This document shows positions 35,878 to 52,399 of a stretch of 64,000 nucleotides of DNA, in pieces (within the stretch, counting starts at the first letter, position 1; each line of letters starts with the position of its first letter). Under the pieces are notes generated by a model that was not told the origin of the DNA, ran no database searches, and worked only from the letters and a program-made list of their open reading frames with translations. This stretch comes from Melastoma dodecandrum (taxonomy: Eukaryota; Streptophyta; Magnoliopsida; Myrtales; Melastomataceae): positions 2,604,001 through 2,668,000 of the forward strand of contig JARUPY010000387.1 in the NCBI GenBank assembly GCA_029817715.1, read 5' to 3'. A program made the translations under genes and the position numbers.

Positions 35878-37245
35878 CTATCTCTTCGGCCCCACCCGTC
35901 CTATCCTATGAGGAGGCCAGATGATGTGAGTCACTCTTCCGCGAATTAAAGCCATTGGAATCTGCAATATATGTACAGCGGTAGTTAACTTTGGAGCACA
36001 GTCATTCCATTCATAGATGCTGTGACGGTAAACGCCTTCAGGCAAGAGGTCGGATAGACCCTAAACTTGGTTCCAGACAACATGTGATATGAAGTACTCT
36101 GGCATAGATCGGGGAGGGTTTAGTCAACTTACTGGACCTAAGGATCTTGAATCCAGACTACTTGCAGAGTTGTCCCCTTCGACCCAGCAGTGGCCTTCTG
36201 GTACATACAGCAAGTCATCCAGGGAGTAACTCCCCGTCCAGTCACCTGGTAATGCTACAATCCTCTTTATGTGGTTCTCTTTGTGATTGTTGGGAGAACT
36301 GCAAAATCAAATGAAAGACAACTTCAGTTTCAGTATCGGGTGAGTAGTTACAAGATTTCTCATGCAGAAAATAAGACAGGGTCAAGTTTTGAGTGCAGTA
36401 ACTGGGCATATTTCATATCAGGCAGACATCGATAGCTTACTATCATACAGATGTTACTGAGGTAAACATGTAGCAAATACAAGGCAGTTCAGCTCCTATA
36501 TCAGTGACGCTATGGGTACACAAAAACCAACTAGATCACAATAAGTGCTGTAACAAAGAACAATGCATATTCTATTCTAATGGGCTGTCACTATTCATAG
36601 CTGTCCAACCCTGATGACCATCCCTTCTCATTCTGTACTTCTTCCTCAAGGTCCTGACCTCCCGAGCCAAACCGACACAATACTACAACTTCTCCATACC
36701 CATCATATATTCCTAGACTTAACACAACTCTAATATCAGAAAATCCCCATTCTGCAACAGACCTACGCTCAATGCATCTGCATTTTCCCCATGCCGTTCA
36801 ACACAACACAAAAGGCAAAGAATTTGACGCAAACTATGCAGTAACAACAAGCAGCAGAAACCCATTTTCATTACCAGAAAATCACGACATCCCCGTGCGA
36901 CAATCGGTAGTTCTCCAGGCAAAACTTCTCCACAAAAACATAATCATCTGCACACACCCAAAACAGCAACAACAACAACAAGATCACTCTTTTATCCGGG
37001 CATCCCTTCCCGAGCAGCGCAACAACAAATACCCGAAACCCCAATGCCCCGAACATATAAAATAGAAAAATACGAGCGGCTCGCGGTACCTAACTGGCGT
37101 TAGTTCCGGGATTGAACGTGGGGGACATGGAAGAACCCCGGACGGAAACGACGCTGGCGTACCGATCAGAGACTGTGACGCCGACGATCCCCACGGAAAA
37201 GTACTTCTTGGCGACGTCCCACAGTAAGGCTCGAATCCCTCCCAT
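35878..37245 (-). CDS. IMP2: Mitochondrial inner membrane protease subunit 2-like (signal peptidase I family)
   Basis: Four exons: 37245-37095, 36947-36875, 36298-36133 and 35961-35878, giving 157 residues (the Arabidopsis homologue At3g08980 is about 154). The N-terminus has one hydrophobic segment (FSVGIVGVTVS) and SDRYASVVSVRG. The catalytic serine is in GSSMSPT (S39) and the general-base lysine in HIKRIVALPGDW (K86). EGHCWVEGDN and DSRSLGPIP form the conserved family boxes, and the end reads GRVTHIIWPP. The enzyme removes inner-membrane sorting signals from proteins in the intermembrane space. The first junction uses donor GTTAGG, chosen because it alone keeps the NDYVFVEKFCL exon in frame; the next donor 6 bp downstream would give a stop. 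Site II motifs lie upstream. Confidence 0.9.
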
Positions 37246-37392
37246 CCCCACACCCCCCGGCAGAGAAATCCCCGATCTTGGCCGATGCCGCCGCAAAAAC
37301 CGAAAATCTGTCCTCACCTCTTCTTGCAGCAGCGAGAGCCGCCGGTCAGGTACAGACCAGCAGACGAGAAAGTTTATGGGCTTTTATGTGTA

Positions 37393-37513
37393 TGGGCCAA
37401 CCATAATAGGGTTGATAGGGCCGGACCGTGATAAGATTATGGGCCTTCCATTGGCCTACGTAATTGAGAATTATCAAAACCATAGTAAAGCCCGGTCTTC
37501 TGGAACATGGGCC
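37393..37513 (-). promoter_or_regulatory. Cluster of site II (TGGGCC) motifs upstream of the IMP2-like gene
   Basis: TGGGCC occurs at 37393-37398, 37440-37445 and 37508-37513, about 150-270 bp upstream of the start codon. Such motifs are TCP-factor sites enriched in promoters of plant nuclear genes for mitochondrial proteins, which fits the gene. The functional role is inferred. Confidence 0.55.
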
Positions 37514-37694
37514 TAAATGATTTAAAAAAAGAAATGAAAATCTTTGTCTAATGCCAAGCAAATGAAGCAAGTCAATATAGCACCAAACGGGGGCACGCAT
37601 TCATAGTTACATGTTCAGAATATAAATATAATTTGAAACGCAACAACAATCATGGCGTATTATCTACAAATGATCCCGGGATCACAAATCATCA

Positions 37695-38600
37695 TCAATA
37701 AGGGTCGTGAGAGATATGCACAATGTCCAGGACAACAAGAGGTAGCTTCTCCACGGACATCACCAGTCTCCCCCTTCCGATCGAGCTGAGATCAACTATC
37801 TCGAAACGGGTGTTGTATATCCAGAGGTCACCGGAGTTCACCCATTTCAGGCTGTCCCGGCAGAATGGACATGATTGGGACCTTGCATGCCTAGGACATC
37901 GCTAAAGAGCAAAGCAATAGCAGAGTGATTGGATATGTTAACACTAAAACAAACAATAGACTTGGACGTGTCGTGTGATTGTTTGCCTATCAAGTGTGGT
38001 AGCACTTCTGTTTTCATCACTTTTCTTGTACTTTGTCGCACAAAGTTCTCTCTGCTTCCTCTCTTCGACATCGCTGACCCCTCTGTAGTTGTAAAAGGGT
38101 AGGAAATATAACAACTGACATTGAACTATCACTCGTCCAGGATTTAAAGCAGTTCACATTAGATAAAAGCTCAAAATCCACATTTTCCAGTAACCAACTC
38201 CATCTCGTGTTCCAATATCTCCTTTTCATCAACTCAAGTTCTGTCTAATGTCATGTCCTTCCTAGAGTTTCTTAATTGACAAATCAGAGACTCATCATTT
38301 GACTTACTGAACGTATCAAGCACAATCCACAACAGATTCATCATCTGTAAGCAAGCCAGAAAGCAAAGTTCTTCCACAAATTACCATATAACTCCTTAAT
38401 GCTAGCTCTTCTTTCCTGAATTAACATGGTGGTCTTCCATCGACACAGGCCTGTAAAAAAGCTGTCAAAAAATCAGCCCACAGGATAGAATGGACGATCT
38501 GCGAACACAACCATGAAACTGCCTAAGAAGCTGCTTCACACGCCTTATAAATGAGAACCCTGAGCAGTCTTAGTGACCCCGCCAGGCGGAAACCATCCCA
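37695..38600 (-). pseudogene. Decayed RING-type E3 ligase gene, AIRP2-like
   Basis: Fragments in the correct order and strand match the AIRP2 family: an exon at 38600-38544 (FRLAGSLRLLRVLIYK), an exon at 38450-38385 (CVDG, then a 1-bp frameshift, then ERRASIKELY), an exon near 38125-38000 (FPTLLQLQRG, then a frameshift into VSDVEERKQRE...KYKKSDEN), and the C-terminus (SQSCPFCRDSLKWVNSGDLW to a stop at 37695). The first half of the RING finger, with its first two cysteine pairs and histidine, is missing, and a stretch after IVDL is lost. The intact family member acts in abscisic-acid signalling as a ubiquitin ligase. This copy cannot. The N-terminal exon was not found. Confidence 0.8.
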
Positions 38601-39039
38601 CTGCACAAGAAAGAGAAAGAGATGTTCTGCCTGGCTGTACGATCATCTCATCTATAGGCAACAACAATCATATTCTTGTGGGTAATCTGATGCCCTGGAT
38701 ACAAGGATATACCATGACAGTGTGATGATAGCCTTCGGCCTTTGGATAAATGAAAAGATTAGCCCTTAGGGCAGACAAGCAATGCCAGCCTCACCAAATA
38801 GCTGAGGAAGATCAATGGGTCAGGTAAGCTGCAGATGAAAGTTCGTGATTCTCTAACTCACAATCTATTATAATATTTTCTGATCTAAACAGTCCTCACA
38901 TTGGTCATAAGCCTAAAAAAAGTGTATTTAAACAGCGAGAGACGAGTAGTAATTGCCCTCATCCAGATAGCCCAAAAGTTTTGTGTCAACCAGACCACCC
39001 AAGCAAACTTCTGATGTAACAATTTACATATTATTACTG

Positions 39040-40123
39040 AAAGGACCTACAGTGAACAGCACACGTGGCAAGAGCAAGGACATATTCTGGAAAGGTAGAC
39101 ACATTGTCCATGTTTTCTCTGATGAAGCGGGTGCGGGATATGAAGAACACTGCAATAAGAACAGACTCACTCTACGCTAACATTCAGCAACTATATCCGT
39201 GATCTAGAATTTGGTATACTATAAAAGCAAACCTGATTTGAATTTCCCGACATGCACTGTTGAATACTTGAAAAGGAAAAAACTGCTCGGAAAGGCTTCT
39301 ATGGCCTATGAGAGGTGCCTAACATTGAAATCCACCTTTCCATCAAGCCCTAATACCAACATAAAACAAACCAATGCACCAAAAACATTTTGGGGACACC
39401 ACCTTTTCATATGACAAAAAAAATTTGAAAAGGAAAAGAAGAAAGAAAACCAACGGATGTAGCCTGGAATCAAATATCAATCCTGACAATACCAAATCAC
39501 CAATGCCGTATCCTACTCAAACAATTAGCTGCGAAGAGCCAACACATGTCTGGCAGCATGGAAAGCAGTTATTTTATAGCTCAAAACCACATCAAAACAA
39601 AAAGCCATACCGTAAAAAATTCCCAGGACCAAAGCACACACAATTGCGGCGGTGATCACCCACAACAGCGAGCTCTTTATCCTCTTACCCGCACTCCTGC
39701 AATCAGCAATCCATCGACACACAATCAATGCCGTTCAAACTATCAAACCGAAGTTACACAAACAGAAGCGGTCCTATCCTGATCTCCCTCGTAGTAAAAT
39801 ATAGCAAACGGAATGACAAAGAAAACCAGCACCGCATCCGCGATGTAAACGGCGAGCCAGAGGTCCTTCATCGGGAGCGTCAACTTGCAAGCGCCATTGT
39901 AGACCGCATGCCGACATGCCTGGCGATTCTCGACGGCAGCGGGGGGCATGAGTGTCGAAATGGCGGCGACGGAGAGGCCGAGGACGACAACAAACTTGGG
40001 GAAGTAGGCCTGGTTGGCATCGTCGGGGTGCTGGTAGTTGACGAGGAGGTAGACATTAAAAATAAACACGAGGGAGCACACGACCAGGATTACGATTACT
40101 AGAGCGAGGTTGAAGTCGCCCAT
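39040..40123 (-). pseudogene. Decayed LMBR1-like (LIMR family) membrane protein gene
   Basis: Exon 1 (40123-39774) starts MGDFNLALV and encodes three hydrophobic segments almost intact through YYEGDQDR. The base pair after it is GA where the splice donor GT is expected, so the donor is lost. Exon 2 (39696-39611) reads SAGKRIKSSLLWVITAAIVC. Exon 3 (from 39349) reads GKVDFNVRHLS and then hits TAG at 39306-39308. Exon 4 (from 39149) has SSEKTWTM, a 1-bp frameshift, and STFPEYVLALAT, after which homology ends near 39040. The remaining ~300 residues are missing. An open frame upstream of the conserved ATG extends to 40246 but looks like 5' UTR. Confidence 0.85.
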
Positions 40124-40644
40124 CCCCATCGGCGGCAGCTCCAACGGCGACGGTGGGGGGCGTTTTCTGGGTTTTGGGGGAGTCGAAATGACTTTTCTAA
40201 CCTCAGATCGTTTATGGGTGGGGTTGATACTGATAGGCAAGGGCACGTGAGGGATAATTTAGAGATTTCACTGCGGACAAACAAATCAATTAAGCAGCCG
40301 GTCTCAGAAGAGCGCGGCATTTCATTCTCAATAAGTAGTCAGGTGCACATAGTCCGACAGTGCGCCATCACGGGTTCTGCAGTTTCAAGAGCCAGGGATG
40401 ACGAAAGAAATCCTATCATCTCCAACCAAAACGTGCAATATTCGAAAGCAAATCGGGTCCGTCGTTTAGGGGGAGATGATCGCATGATAATACCGACATT
40501 CGTGTCAGTAAATTTTTATTCATATCATATCGATATATATTATTAGTTCATTATGCTTCTTTGCTTCCACAGGTTGGGAAACACTTCTTGTGCGTGCTGA
40601 GATGCCCGTTACTGACCAATTCACAGTGATCAGCTTGATCGTGA

Positions 40645-42184
40645 TCATCGTCTGGGCGATTTTAGTGCCTCAACCTGAGATTTCCCGCACGGGCCCTTTC
40701 TCCTGATGTAAAGCCTGTACTCATTGAAGGTCATTGGCAGGTAGAGCGCCGGCTGGTCCTCGGTAACCAGCTCGTCAGCAGGTTTGATGAGGATATCGCC
40801 CCTTGGGTTGAAGAAGTAGGCCAGCGACACCCGCTCCTTGCCCGAGTTCACTATCACCCTATGCTCCACGCTCTTGTAACGAGCGTTGCTCAGCACCTGC
40901 CACGAAACACTCCTTAAAACCCCGGATATTTTGTTATTCGGGATCCAACCCAATAACTTGGGAGACAAACCTGCATTTGATCCCCGATATTGACAATGAA
41001 CGCGTCGGGGATGGGTTTAACTGTGATCCAACGGTCACCTTTCCTGACCTGTAGACCAGGGACATTCTCGTCGGGCAGGAGGATGGTCAGGCCGCCAGGA
41101 TCGGAGTGCGAGGACAGGCCAAGGGTGAGGTCCGGCTGAGGGCACTTGGGGTAGAAGTTGGCCCTAAGGCACGCTCCCATGTCTCCACCTCCAAAGGCTT
41201 CCTGGATGTAATCCTCCGGCAATCCGAGGTTGATTGATAGCACCTTCATCAGCTGGCAGCATAATCCGACAACCTGTTCACTGTACTCCGCGATCAATTC
41301 CCTGAAAAATCATACACATGAGTATATGGTGTTAGTTCTACATAGCAGGATAATAAATCTTACTATTAATATTTAAAAAAATGTCAAAAATAAAAAACCT
41401 GTGCCCTCTGAGAATGAGAATCTTTCCATATTTAGGACAACAACATGGGCGGCCGACAGCCCCTTCTTTTTTCTAAGAATAATTGTTGAATCCGTATTTC
41501 CCCTTTTGGTATTTTTTTTTCTTAGAATATACATTTTCTTTTGACAAAATACAGAAAGATGGATAATTTTGATTTCCAATAAAATGAGTCACTCAGCAAT
41601 AGACACTCCTCATCTGCAGTCGGAATGAGTAGATAGAGTAACCTAACGTTTATATATTTATGAACGTAGTAAAGGGTTTTTCCAGGTTACCTGCAGATGG
41701 AAGGCTGAGAAGGCCATTTCATGGGGTCTCTCGAGAAAGGAGGCAAGTAATGGAGGAAGTAGTAGTCGCTCCAGTCGAGCACCGCCCCCTTCTCGACCCC
41801 TAGCCGGCTACCGTACCCCTCATACGTACACGGATTGTTCGAGTACTCCGCCTTCACCTCCTCGGGCAAGTGAAAGAACTCCCTCCACTTCTCCCTCATC
41901 TCCCTCATGATCCCCGGGTCGACCCCGTGGTTCACCACCTGGAAGAACCCCCAGTCCCTGCATGCCTCGTTTATCCTCCCCAGTGTCGCTTCCGACCATC
42001 CCCTGCTCTCACCCCCGAGGTCGATCACTGGGATGTTCGACTTGGTGTCGAACCCCGACAAGGACGTGGGCCTGTCGAGCAAGGGTTTCACATACCGAGA
42101 CGGGATCCTGGTAATGCCGCTCTCAGACAGGGACCGGACGCGGACGATGGGCTCGGGCCAGTAATCTAGCGAGTTGCTCATCAT
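40645..42184 (-). CDS. JOX: Jasmonate-induced 2-oxoglutarate/Fe(II) oxygenase (JOX/JAO type)
   Basis: Three exons: 42184-41691, 41301-40971 and 40896-40645, with GT-AG junctions, giving 358 residues (Arabidopsis JOX2 is about 371). The N-terminal DIOX_N region has WPEPIVRVRSL, then NIPVIDLGG, EACRDWGFFQVVNHGV and TYEGYGSRLGVEKGA, all close to JOX2. The catalytic barrel has H230 and D232 in SHSDPGG, the distal H287 in SVEHRV and R297-S299 (ERVS) for 2-oxoglutarate. JOX enzymes hydroxylate jasmonic acid and so damp jasmonate defence signalling. Two ATGs are adjacent; I take the first. Flavonoid dioxygenases (ANS/FLS) are the next relatives, but the N-terminus favours JOX. From memory, Arabidopsis JOX4 (At2g38240) sits next to GT-3b, as this gene lies near a GT-3-type gene. 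Confidence 0.92.
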
Positions 42185-45100
42185 GATAACCCTTCCCTTC
42201 CTCCCTTGTTGTGATCTCTCCCTTCCCTTTGCTTGTCCTAAGGATGTAATAATATAGTACAGCCTAGGCGTGCTTGAAATAAATTTGCAACTACAATTTG
42301 GAACGTGAAAACATTTGGGAAAATATATTATAATCGAGAGATGGGGAGTGAAACACTTCAAAGTTTTTGGAAGTTTAGTTTTCGTGGGAATTATTTGTGT
42401 ATTGATAACGTGACGAGTGCAAGTGGAGGCTTTTTCTTGGTCCAATTTTTAGAGGAATAAACAATGGCTTTGGGAAGTGTTCAAGTTCCGGCGCCGTGAT
42501 CGAATTGAGTTTCCACGTGGAATTCGACCGCAGAGGAGTCCAGCGACGTGATCGCGCAGGCGCAGGACGGTTCGGTTGGTCCCGACGATGAAACCGATCG
42601 ATCCGATATTCTCGAAGGGGACCGCTCGACTTGTCACGAGAAATGGCAGCTTCTTTGTGGGACTATGGCAAGTGAAAAATGTGCGCCCGTGGAGATGAAA
42701 ATGGTATAAATAGATGGGCTGAAAGCGAAATAAAGAAGTGGGATGGGGGCCAAGGGATTTTGCTTTCCGACATTATTATTATTATTTTTCTCTTTCAAAA
42801 GAAAGACGAGACATGGGCATCCCACATGCTTTACGGGATAAAAGGGGAAGTAAGAAAAGAAATGAACACGAGGCAAAGATAGAAAGTTCATTCAAAATTT
42901 AGTAAGGGGTGGGGATGGGGGATGGGAAATTGCTTGGAGTTTTCCCCCAACATTTCCCTTGACCCTTTATACAACACCAACCCAAACAAATAACACGGAA
43001 ACCCGGACACGAATTCGTGCAACAGGACTATGTTGAGCTAAGTGCGACGTGTCGAGATTCCGTCGCGGGTGCGAATGCTTCGGCCTATAGCTGGAGAATG
43101 GGATGCATGTAATATTTTTATGAACAATGTGTTTGTGTCTGTGTAATGTAATATGATAAAACGATATATATAAGAAGACGTGGGTTTCTCAACTTCCATT
43201 CCAAACTACACGCACGACAGCCTAAAATCGCTACGCCCATAGACCCGGTGTCATCATCCATGCGTAGTCAAATGTGAACGAGCCAACAAGACTACAAATT
43301 AATTTCTGGGCGGTCCGAACTGATTAAAATATTACGGAGAGGAAGGGATGAGGACAAGAGTGTCGACATGAGGAGAAAGGGCCAAGAAGCTAAGGGGTGG
43401 GACGACAATTCAATCATTTATTTATTTATTTGGGCAGTCGGCCAACTCTTTTTCATGTTTAATAAAAGATGAATTAGAGGATATTTTTGGAAATAACACG
43501 TGCTATTCGTTGCTTTACTTTTTTTTTTTTTTTGATCTGCCCCATCCAAAAGTCAAGGGTTGCCACCTCACAACCTCAACCGCACCTCATTTATTTCGAT
43601 CAATAATGCTTCAAATGAAATATTATACACAAAGTCTAGTCATATAAGCTAGTTGCGTTTCACCCAACTCTTATCTCTCGTGTTCAAAAGGAATAGGGAG
43701 TTAGGCGTGCGAATCCTCTAGCTTCAGGAAAAAAACGTGGCCCCCCTTTTCTTTTTTATTTTTTATTTTTTGTCAAAACACAAGTGTGATATCTTTTTTG
43801 TCCATCTATTTGGTTGTCCTTTTTAAGGTAGAACTGAACTGTTTGTTGTATGTTTAAGAAGAAGTTAGGTTAAGAATGAGATTTTCTGTCTTCCGTTCGA
43901 TCCCACGAGATGGGCTTTACCTGCTCGCCCTCCTCATCCAGGCCTGTGGAGATTGTTTCCTTGTCGACTGTGGTGGAAAGCGATCGTTCCTGACAAGGGC
44001 ATTTTACTCCGGGAAGGTAGATCGAGAGGGGGCTTTTTGGGCGAAGCTTCATGCTTAGTATTTCAAGCTCATATAGACCGAAGAACATTGACACCGAGTT
44101 GCGTTGAGACGAGTTTCAACACTTGCATACACTTCGAACCTTGTTGAAGACTTCACCACGTTATACGATAAAGTAACCTCATGAGATACTTGATTAGAAT
44201 AGTTTAAACAAACCTCAACCTCTTCGAGGGTTGTGCGTTTCTATGCACAGGCAGAAGGTGGGCAGCCACATACAAAACCACATTGGGCTGCAAGAAACAG
44301 GCTGTGTTAGTTGGTCCGAAGTTCAAACTGCTGATGCTTTTGGAATTGGTTTCTTACAAAACTGTTTAGATCTACAAAGTAAGCCAATGCCATGACAAAC
44401 AAAGTGGGGCAGCCGCATGGAAAATCCTGGTCCAGGGTTTGAACAGAAAGCCCCCCGGTTCACTTCGTTGTCTTTGCTCGCACGGCAACATTCGCTTTAT
44501 GTACAGTGTACTAGGTTTATATTTCTAGGCCACTCCCGCTATCACTGCAACTACGTGCAATCCACGCAGAGGTTGTTTCTCCACCTTGGATATCGATCAA
44601 AGATTCACGTGCCAAAACTAAAAATCTCTTGCCGACGAAGATCATTTCAACGGCACACAGAATGGGGTCTTATCTCATTCCACACTATGAACATGTTGCA
44701 GAAGGTGGGCACACAGAACTGTTCAACATTGTCCCTATTAAAGGAAAAGGACAATAAAGGATGAAGATATGGGAACTGATTGCATAACATGGCGAAACGG
44801 ACGAGTTCTGTACAACTATGTATCATGTGTCACGTACGTCTTACAACGGACCCGCTATACAAATGCATAAAATATTTACTCATCACACTACAGTCAAGCA
44901 GGCTAATCTCGAGGCAAGTTGGCAGACAGCATCCAACTCCTCTCGTATTGGACAATAACATACCGAAAGGTTGGCGAAGTGCACCATACAAAAACAATGT
45001 AAGCCGAATCACAACCAAACAGTATTCCCCAATCGTATTACCCCTCAATTGCTTGGAGAATCACAAACTTGGGAAGTGCACGGGGGGAGATGTGGATTGC

Positions 45101-45500
45101 ACTAAAATATGGCAGACACAAACTGGGACCCCCCAACACAGAGAAAGCCAAACAAACATGCAAAGTAGGCTAAAAGTTGAGTGATTTCGGATGAAAAACA
45201 GGAAGGAAGAACTAAAGCTGAGCCGGATGAGTGACACTACAACAGTCAATTCACATAAGTTGAATGAGGTCCAAACATATTTTACAGCCGGAACTGGCTT
45301 CTCTCCAATATTCTCACATTGTGGTGGTCAAACATCAATCACCACCACCTCAGGAAAGCACGAGTCTGGGCATTTTACATGTTTAGAGCACTTACCGACA
45401 CAGATTCATGATCTCAGTCGAACTTAACAATGTATTTCGACAAAAACGAAAAGAAAGAAAAAGAAGAAAGTAAATGCACTACACAAGGTACAGTACCCGC
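42185..45500. other. Spacer between the JOX and CPK13-type genes
   Basis: No coding region is recognisable. A plus-strand TATA-like GGTATAAATAGATGG near 42703 has no credible gene downstream. Simple features: (TTA)n at 42775-42790 and a T-run near 43520. Confidence 0.5.
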
Positions 45501-45809
45501 AACAACATCCTATCACATTGATCAGTCATAAAAACCAGTAACAGATAGTGGAGGCGGCGAGAAGCGACGAACCTGGACTTGGTAGGCTGTATTTAGGCTA
45601 CTAGGGAAACGGGCAAGCAGTATGATGGAGATCTCTGCAGGAACAAACTAAAACCGCACTCATCAGTCAGCCACCACGAAAGGGGCGAAAATAAACCACG
45701 GCCTTCGAAAGCGACCATCAGAAGAAACAAAGTCCAGACGTCTATGTTTTGACGGAGTTTCTCCTGTTTGACTGGAATGGGAAGCGAATTGTGCTCAGGC
45801 GCTCTGGTT

Positions 45810-50015
<4,206 letters not shown>

Positions 50016-50077
50016 CTGGCAGGCTGACTGGCTGACTGACTGGTGGCCCCCCGGATCAGGTCCCTGGACAACTGCGC

Positions 50078-50093
50078 CTAGGGTTAGGGTTTG
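50078..50093 (-). promoter_or_regulatory. Telo-box in the 5' region of the CPK13-type gene
   Basis: On the minus strand AAACCCTAACCCTAG lies about 65-80 bp upstream of the start codon. AAACCCTA boxes are common close to plant transcription starts. A TATA-like stretch follows further upstream near 50257-50270. The function is inferred. Confidence 0.45.
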
Positions 50094-51069
50094 TTGAGGT
50101 CACATGGAGGGAGGGAATGGGTTTCCGACTTGGAAGGAAATTTCAGAGCTCGGGGAGCGTTTGGTTGTCGGGTGGGTCGAAAGGGAGGCCGAATGTGTAC
50201 GGAGGAGTCGGGGGTGAAGAAGAGGGAAAGACGGCGTCTTTTTGTTCGTTGCCTCAGAATATATAAATATTTATTTATTTTACAAAAGCTTTAGACCCTT
50301 GTCGTGGAATTATGGGGTGGTGTTATCACTTTAATTGTTAATTATAGCTCGAATAGTGGTGGGGGTTTAGGCTTGAGCCGGAGCGGCTACACCTACACCT
50401 CTGCAAAATAGTATCATTTGAATATTATTCCTTTTCCGGCTCACAGATCGAATATCTTAAAGTTATATCTTTATCCGTAACCGTAATACAAGGATCAAGA
50501 AAGGTAGTTTAATTAATATATATAATGCTCTTTTTTATTCTTATGTTAAATTTATTATTAGTATCTCTTTTCTCAAAAGAAAATCCAACAACTAACATTC
50601 ATCTTTTATATTTATTAACTTGATCTTATTTTCTATAAAATATTCAAAATTTAATATTTGGACTTATCACATTATATACATAATAACTTTACTCTCTTAA
50701 AGAGTGTTAAAGAAGGTTTTTTTTTTTTTTGGCCTAGGGAACGTGGATTAATTAACCCTCCTTCTTGACTCATCAAATAGAAGATGCGGAAACCGCAAAA
50801 TGCTTACTTATTAAGGATTATAGAGATTCTCGAAGAGTTACTAGAAAAGTTGTCCTGAATCAAAACGCCCTGAACATGTGTTCGTTACTAAACATACATG
50901 ATAATCGCAGCAGGTATCCATGTTCGCCCTCTACTATCGACCGGTCGACCGCTTGGCGAGGAGCTGCGGAGAGCGGGGAAATTGATTCTTCCGTTCTTCC
51001 AGTGAAGGCGGGGGAATATTGGTGGAAATCCCCATAAGCAGTTACACTAGAAGAATATTTATCAGAAAA

Positions 51070-52065
51070 GGCTAAACTTACTTGCAAGTAAGTTGACTTG
51101 CGTTTTACCAAATTTTCCTGCTTTTTAGTAAAATTTTACTAAACAACGTTTTTTTAAGTACATTTATACTAATAACCTTTAGTAATAATATTAGTAATTT
51201 ACTAAACAGTTTCAGACTTAGTAAAAGTTTAGTAGAAATCCCTAACGGGCTTAGTAAAACGTGAGAGTGATACACAGTAATGGACTTAGTAAATTTTATT
51301 ATATAATTTACTAAATATTTTAGTAGATTACAATATTGTAATAAAAGTTTTAGTAATTTATAATTATGTACTATAAGATGCACCGTAACAATTTAATAAA
51401 AACTTAGTAAGTGTCGGGCTTAGTAAAAAATTTAGTAAAAAGCCCAACATGCTTAGTAAAACTAGATAGAAATGCAGAGTAATGTGATTAGTAATTTTTA
51501 CTATACGATTTACAAAAAAAATTTAGTAAATTACAATACTATGTTATGTCGTACTACAATTTTTTTTTAGTAAATTACAATAGAATACTAAGAAATATTA
51601 GTAATTTAAAATTTTGTACTAACAAATTACTATCATAATTTAGTAAAGACTTAGTAATTTACTAAACAGTGTTGGACTAGTAAAACTTTAGTAAAAGCCC
51701 AATGAACTTAGTAAAACGGAAAGTATGAGCACAGTAACGGGCTTAGTAAAATTTACTATACGATTTACTAAAAATTTTAGTAGTACTAAAATTTTTAGTA
51801 CAGTATTGTAATTTACTAAAATTTTTAGTAAATCGTATAGTAAAATTTATTAAGCTCATTACTGTGCACCACCGTTACGTTATAGTAAGCCCATTGGGCT
51901 TTGTACTAAACTTTTACTAAGTCCGACATTATTTACTAAATTACTAAATTATTATTAGTTATTAGTAAAAATGTAATAACAAAAACCACTTTTAGTAAAA
52001 TTTTACTAAAAAACCGGAAAAATTTAGTAAAACGCAAGTGAAATTACTTACAAGTAAGTTTAGCC
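51070..52065. mobile_element. ~1-kb foldback (MITE-like) element built of TTAGTAAA/TTTACTAA repeats
   Basis: The ends are inverted: left GGCTAAACTTACTTGCAAGT at 51070 and right ACTTACAAGTAAGTTTAGCC ending at 52065, with continued inverted similarity inwards (GCGTTTTAC(C/T)AAATTTT...). The interior is almost wholly made of TTAGTAAA and its complement. The left two-thirds consist of about three diverged ~210-bp units (CAGTAA...GGGCTTAGTAAA...ACTATACGATTTAC); the right third is the inverse of the last unit, with the centre of symmetry near 51790. I could not identify a clear target duplication next to the termini and there is no coding capacity. Confidence 0.8.
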
Positions 52066-52399
52066 CCACAAGGAGAGATGCTCATGTGTAACTGCAAGGG
52101 GTTTTGGGTTGTGTAATGATGAGGGTGGCGCCTGAGCCATCTCATAGGAGTGTGTAATCGTACGATAATGTATATGGAGGATTCTTTTCTTCATCCTCGT
52201 TTGAGGTTGTTAAGAAATCAGGGGAACAAGATTCCACATGTTCTGAAAATGTTAAAGTGATCTAACGGTGTGGTTTTAATCTCCCAAGTCGATCTTGATC
52301 TGATGATTGAATTTTATCCTTGGGATTCTAAATATCCCGACCCATAATCGTTCATGTGATGTGGCCAAGGTTGCAAGAGGAGTCGTTCGCTCGAGCCTG

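Noticed and set aside
40124..40246. Upstream extension of the LMBR1-like frame by about 40 codons
   Set aside because: Homology begins at MGDFNLALV; the extension is proline/lysine-rich and looks like 5' UTR.
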